64,000 nt of DNA from Alkalihalobacterium chitinilyticum (GTDB lineage Bacteria > Bacillota > Bacilli > Bacillales > Bacillaceae_F), in contig NZ_JAOTPO010000010.1 of NCBI RefSeq assembly GCF_029028005.1, forward strand, positions 124,001-188,000. The letters are read 5' to 3'. The translations under genes were made by a program, and so were the position numbers. Under the pieces are notes generated by a model that was given only the letters and a program-made list of their open reading frames with translations, was not told the origin of the DNA and did not search any database. Numbering within the stretch: position 1 is the stretch's first letter; each line of letters opens with the position of its first letter. This document shows, one piece after another, positions 60,894-64,000 of this stretch.

Positions 60894-61178
60894 GTGCACG
60901 ATTACATCAAAGAACGTACTATCAAGATAGGCAGGTACATCGTCGAGACAAGGAAAACGGTCCGAACGATTGCAAAAGAGTTTGGCGTATCCAAGAGCAC
61001 TGTACACAAAGACTTAACCGAACGATTACCTGAAATCAATCAAGAGTTGGCAAATGAAGTAAAGGAAATCCTCGAATACCATAAGTCGATACGCCATTTA
61101 CGCGGTGGTGAGGCAACGAAGGTGAAGTACAAAAAATCAGACCAACCGAACGAAAAAGTTGTAAAAACCCAAAATTGA
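60894..61178 (+). CDS. spoIIID: Sporulation transcription factor SpoIIID
   Basis: A 94-residue DNA-binding protein active in the mother cell, where it modulates sigma-E and sigma-K genes. The helix-turn-helix TVRTIAKEFGVSKSTVHKDL (about 22-41) and a C-terminal basic region (RHLRGGEATKVKYKK) match the family, as does the length (B. subtilis 93). The GTG start follows AGGAGGCGA. The mbl gene lies downstream, as in B. subtilis. Confidence 0.97.
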   Translation: MHDYIKERTIKIGRYIVETRKTVRTIAKEFGVSKSTVHKDLTERLPEINQELANEVKEILEYHKSIRHLRGGEATKVKYKKSDQPNEKVVKTQN

Positions 61179-61285
61179 AAACAAAAAATCAATCCCTGTA
61201 TTGACAAAATATGATAAAATAAAACATTAGTAGGATACAGCAAACCGCTGTCGATTGATTAGCGAAAACAGGGAGGATAATACTA

Positions 61286-62287
61286 ATGTTCGGACGGGAT
61301 ATAGGGATTGATTTAGGTACAGCAAATGTTCTTGTTTATGTAAAAGGGAGTGGGATTGTTTTAAATGAGCCATCTGTTGTAGCTTTGGATACAACGACTG
61401 GAAAAGTACTTGCTGTAGGAGAAGAAGCGTTTCGAATGGTCGGACGAACACCAGGAAATATCGTTGCTTTACGTCCCATGAAAGATGGGGTTATCGCAAA
61501 TTTTGAACTCACAGAATCAATGCTCAAACACTTCTTAGGTAAAATTAATGTCAAAGGATTTTTCTCAAAGCCGAGGATCTTAATTTGTTGTCCTACAGAA
61601 ATTACGTCTGTAGAGCAAAAAGCGATTCGAGAAGCTGCAGAGAAAAGTGGTGGAAAAAACGTTTACTTAGAGGAGGAACCGAAAGTCGCTGCGATTGGTG
61701 CTGGAATGGATATCTTTCAACCGAGCGGTAACATGGTGGTAGACATAGGCGGTGGGACAACAGATGTTGCTGTTCTTTCAATGGGTGATATCGTCACCGC
61801 CTCTTCTATTAAAATAGCTGGGGATAAGTTCGACCAAGACATCCTCCACTATATTAAAAGAGAGTACAAGCTCCTGATTGGAGAACGAACCTCTGAAGAA
61901 ATTAAAAAACAAGTAGCAACGGTATTTCCAGGTGCTCGTCAAGAAGAATTGGAAATTCGCGGACGTGATATGGTTAGTGGATTACCAAGAACAATAACGG
62001 TTAAATCAGATGAGATTCAAGATGCGCTTACTGAATCAGTATCGTATATTGTACAAGCTGCTAAATCAGTACTTGAAAGAACACCACCAGAACTTTCGGC
62101 AGACATCATTGACCGTGGTGTGATCTTAACTGGTGGAGGAGCGCTTCTGCATGGAATTGATCAACTTTTAGCCGAAGAACTAAAGGTTCCCGTTTTTATT
62201 GCAGATGAGCCGATGCACTGCGTAGCTAAAGGTACAGGCATACTTTTAGAAAACCTAGATAAATTAGGTAGAAAAGTTCGCTTGTAA
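61286..62287 (+). CDS. mbl: MreB-like cell-shape protein Mbl
   Basis: A 333-residue bacterial actin that guides lateral-wall synthesis. Actin-fold phosphate loops IDLGTANVLVYVKGSG and VVDIGGGTTDVAVLS, and the adenosine loop LTGGGALLHGIDQLL, are intact. Assignment to Mbl rather than MreB rests on its position between spoIIID and flhO. The ATG follows GGGAGGATAATACT. Confidence 0.96.
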   Translation: MFGRDIGIDLGTANVLVYVKGSGIVLNEPSVVALDTTTGKVLAVGEEAFRMVGRTPGNIVALRPMKDGVIANFELTESMLKHFLGKINVKGFFSKPRILICCPTEITSVEQKAIREAAEKSGGKNVYLEEEPKVAAIGAGMDIFQPSGNMVVDIGGGTTDVAVLSMGDIVTASSIKIAGDKFDQDILHYIKREYKLLIGERTSEEIKKQVATVFPGARQEELEIRGRDMVSGLPRTITVKSDEIQDALTESVSYIVQAAKSVLERTPPELSADIIDRGVILTGGGALLHGIDQLLAEELKVPVFIADEPMHCVAKGTGILLENLDKLGRKVRL

Positions 62288-62534
62288 AACTTAAGCGATT
62301 CATTCATGGTTAGGTTAAAGCCTGGTCTATGTTGTAGGTGAATTTTGTTATTCCCAATCCAAGCAACCTGCTTTAATTAGGATTTGGTAAGAACTGTATT
62401 GGACCACATGAACAGCAACAGAAAAAATTACCTCTATCCATTCTATAGTAGGTAGACGATATAATAGAAGAATAGACTAAAAGCAAATTTAAAACGATGA
62501 CCCAAAAATATAAAGTGCGTCTTAAAAATAAGTA

Positions 62535-62575
62535 GGTACCTTTAATACGTTAATCGATTAAAGGTACCTGGTACC
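62535..62575. repeat. REP-like palindrome, copy 4, incomplete left arm
   Basis: GGTACCTTTAAT (62535-62546) pairs with ATTAAAGGTACC (62557-62568), and the right arm continues TGGTACC while the left arm lacks the matching outer half. There is no T run. It lies 36 bp before the flhO start, unlike the other copies, which follow genes. The rest of the 323-bp gap shows nothing else. Confidence 0.8.
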
Positions 62576-62610
62576 GCACAAACAACATAACATCCATAAG
62601 GAGGTACGTC

Positions 62611-63429
62611 ATGCTTCGCGGTATTTACGGTTCAGCTGCAGCGATGATTGCCCAACAACAGCGTCAAGAAATGCTGACAAATAACTTAGCGAATGTCAAC
62701 ACGCCTGGTTTTAAAGCAGACCAAGCGTCACTACGTTCGTTTCCCAATATGCTCATTCAAGCGATGAATACGTCCAATATGAAACCCAATTCTCATTTTG
62801 TCGGTTCGTTGGCAACAGGTTCATACTTACAAGAAAGAACGCCAAATTTCCTTCAAGGTGACCTGCAGCAAACGGGGAATAATACAGATCTTGCACTTCT
62901 TCAAGGAACGGTACCTGTAAATGAGGATGGCAGACAAGGTGCTTTATTTTTTACCGTACAAAATGCTGATGGCGAAGTTCGCTATACACGCAACGGAAAT
63001 CTAGCAGTAGACGGTCAAGGCTTTTTAGTCAACAGCCAAGGGTTTAATGTCCTAAATACGGCTGGACAACGGATTCAAGTTGGTAATGAAGGATTTCGTG
63101 TCGACCGAGAAGGTTTTGTTTTTACAGAAGATGAAGTTCCTTTAGGTCAAATTCAAGTAGCGCTCGCTCAAGATCCGATGCTACTTGTTAAAGAAGGAGA
63201 CGGATTACTTCGTTTTACAGAAGACGGTGCACTTCCAACAGCGATTGGAAATGGACAAGCTACGTATCAGATCCAACAGGGCTTCATTGAGCGTTCAAAT
63301 GTAGATTCTGCTCAAACGATGACTGAGATGATGAGCGCATATAGAAATTTTGAGGCCAACCAAAAAGTTTTACAAGCTTACGACCGCAGCTTAGAGAAAG
63401 CTGTGAATGAAGTCGGACGAATTGGTTAA
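62611..63429 (+). CDS. flhO: Flagellar hook-basal body protein FlhO
   Basis: A 272-residue rod/hook-type axial protein of the FlgF/FlgG family. The N-terminal motif NNLANVNTPGFKADQ and the C-terminal helix SAYRNFEANQKVLQAYDRSLEKAVNEVGRIG in outline are diagnostic. It forms part of the flagellar rod, outside the membrane. The ATG follows AAGGAGGTACGTC. The mbl-flhO-flhP order is as in B. subtilis. Confidence 0.95.
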   Translation: MLRGIYGSAAAMIAQQQRQEMLTNNLANVNTPGFKADQASLRSFPNMLIQAMNTSNMKPNSHFVGSLATGSYLQERTPNFLQGDLQQTGNNTDLALLQGTVPVNEDGRQGALFFTVQNADGEVRYTRNGNLAVDGQGFLVNSQGFNVLNTAGQRIQVGNEGFRVDREGFVFTEDEVPLGQIQVALAQDPMLLVKEGDGLLRFTEDGALPTAIGNGQATYQIQQGFIERSNVDSAQTMTEMMSAYRNFEANQKVLQAYDRSLEKAVNEVGRIG

Positions 63430-63442
63430 GGAGGTGTAGGAC

Positions 63443-64000
63443 ATGAACACATCAATGATGACAGCATCTGTTACAATGGGACAATTGCAGAAAAAGATGG
63501 ATACGATCGCTAACAATATGGCGAACAGTAACACAACAGGATTTAAGCGTCGTGAAGCCTCGTTTTCTGATTTATTATTCCAGCAAGTGAACAATCAAAT
63601 CGTGCCATCTATGGAAACTGGACGTCTTACACCGAATGGCTTGCGTGTTGGATCAGGTGCTAAAATTGGACAAACGGCCTTAAGAACTGAGCAAGGTTCC
63701 ATTCAGCAGACAGATCGACAGCTAGATATCGCCATTCAAAATCCAAACCATTTCTTCCAGATCGAAGTACGCAATGATAATGGTGAGCGTGAAGTGCGTT
63801 ATACGAGAGACGGAGCTTTTTATTTTTCTCAAACACCTAACAATCCGAATGCATTGAATATTGTTACCAGTCAAGGGCATTTTCTCCTCGGTCAAAATGG
63901 TCCAATTACTGTGCCAGCTGATCACTCAGAAGTGCAAATAGATGAAAATGGGGTCATCTCTGTTATACTAAGAGATGGAACGACTACCGTTCCCGCTGGT
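63443..64000 (+). CDS. flhP: Flagellar hook-basal body protein FlhP (cut by window end)
   Basis: The first 186 codons of a second FlgF/FlgG-type rod protein, running off the window. The N terminus MNTSMMTASVTMGQLQKKMD is followed by TIANNMANSNTTGFKRRE, the family motif. A central beta region includes YTRDGAFYFSQTPNNPN. It starts 13 bp after flhO with GGAGGTGTAGGAC as ribosome site, so the two are co-transcribed. Confidence 0.95.
   Translation, partial: MNTSMMTASVTMGQLQKKMDTIANNMANSNTTGFKRREASFSDLLFQQVNNQIVPSMETGRLTPNGLRVGSGAKIGQTALRTEQGSIQQTDRQLDIAIQNPNHFFQIEVRNDNGEREVRYTRDGAFYFSQTPNNPNALNIVTSQGHFLLGQNGPITVPADHSEVQIDENGVISVILRDGTTTVPAG

Noticed and set aside
61201-61229. TTGACA ahead of mbl as a sigma-A promoter
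   Set aside because: A perfect -35 is present, but no acceptable -10 lies 16-18 bp downstream, so I did not call it.

Overview
The window reads as a chromosomal segment of a low-to-mid GC, endospore-forming, flagellated member of the Bacillaceae. Spo0F, SpoIIR, SpoIID, SpoIIQ, SpoIIID, Mbl and FlhO/FlhP are all present. Gene order follows the Bacillus subtilis stretch ywjG-spo0F-fbaA-tal-murAB-glpX-rho-rpmE-tdk-prfA-prmC-spoIIR-ywlB-ywlC-mntP-ywlE-rpiB-ywlG-glyA-upp-atp-ywzB-ywmB-murAA-spoIID-spoIIQ-spoIIID-mbl-flhO-flhP almost gene for gene. An 11-subunit complex I operon, a DUF4212 sodium/solute symporter cluster, and an ATP synthase c subunit with partly alanine-substituted helix 1 suggest a salt- or alkali-adapted lineage such as Alkalihalobacillus or Halalkalibacter. 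That placement is inference.

Layout. 0.2-5.9 kb: sporulation phosphorelay (spo0F, under a textbook sigma-H promoter), glycolysis/gluconeogenesis (fbaA, glpX), tal and the first of two murA paralogues. 6-13.5 kb: rho, ribosomal protein L31 (type B), thymidine kinase, a lipoprotein of unknown function, a minus-strand CoA-disulfide-reductase-like flavoprotein, release factor 1 and its methylase. 13.6-23 kb: spoIIR, ywlB, ywlC (with a DnaA-box cluster over its start), mntP, ywlE, a sensor-less chemoreceptor, rpiB, ywlG, glyA, upp. 23.2-25.5 kb: a secreted Vpr-like subtilase. 25.9-33.2 kb: complete atpZIBEFHAGDC. 33.7-34.2 kb: a DUF1722 protein on the minus strand. 34.7-45.5 kb: nuoABCDHIJKLMN without nuoEFG, with a 287-residue Ala/Lys repeat extension on NuoC. 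46-52 kb: ywzB, ywmB, murAA, spoIID, spoIIQ. 52.4-60.5 kb: a structured RNA, two tiny membrane proteins, the symporter cluster (DUF4212, SSS transporter, cNMP/CBS/DUF294 protein, DEDDh exonuclease), and an inserted pair of acidic surface protein and class D sortase. 60.9-64 kb: spoIIID, mbl, flhO and a truncated flhP.

The core genes are conventional. The unusual material lies mostly between genes. Several intergenic regions hold 51-bp modular repeats, either as tandem arrays (9.5-9.9 and 50.3-50.7 kb, with alignable units) or as palindromes of two direct plus two inverted units (16.3 and 21.8 kb). Two other arrays are phased at about 20.5 bp. There are four REP-like GGTACC/GGTGCC hairpins and two inverted copies of a 150-200-bp element with conserved ends. 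No tRNA, rRNA, CRISPR array, insertion sequence or prophage gene was seen.
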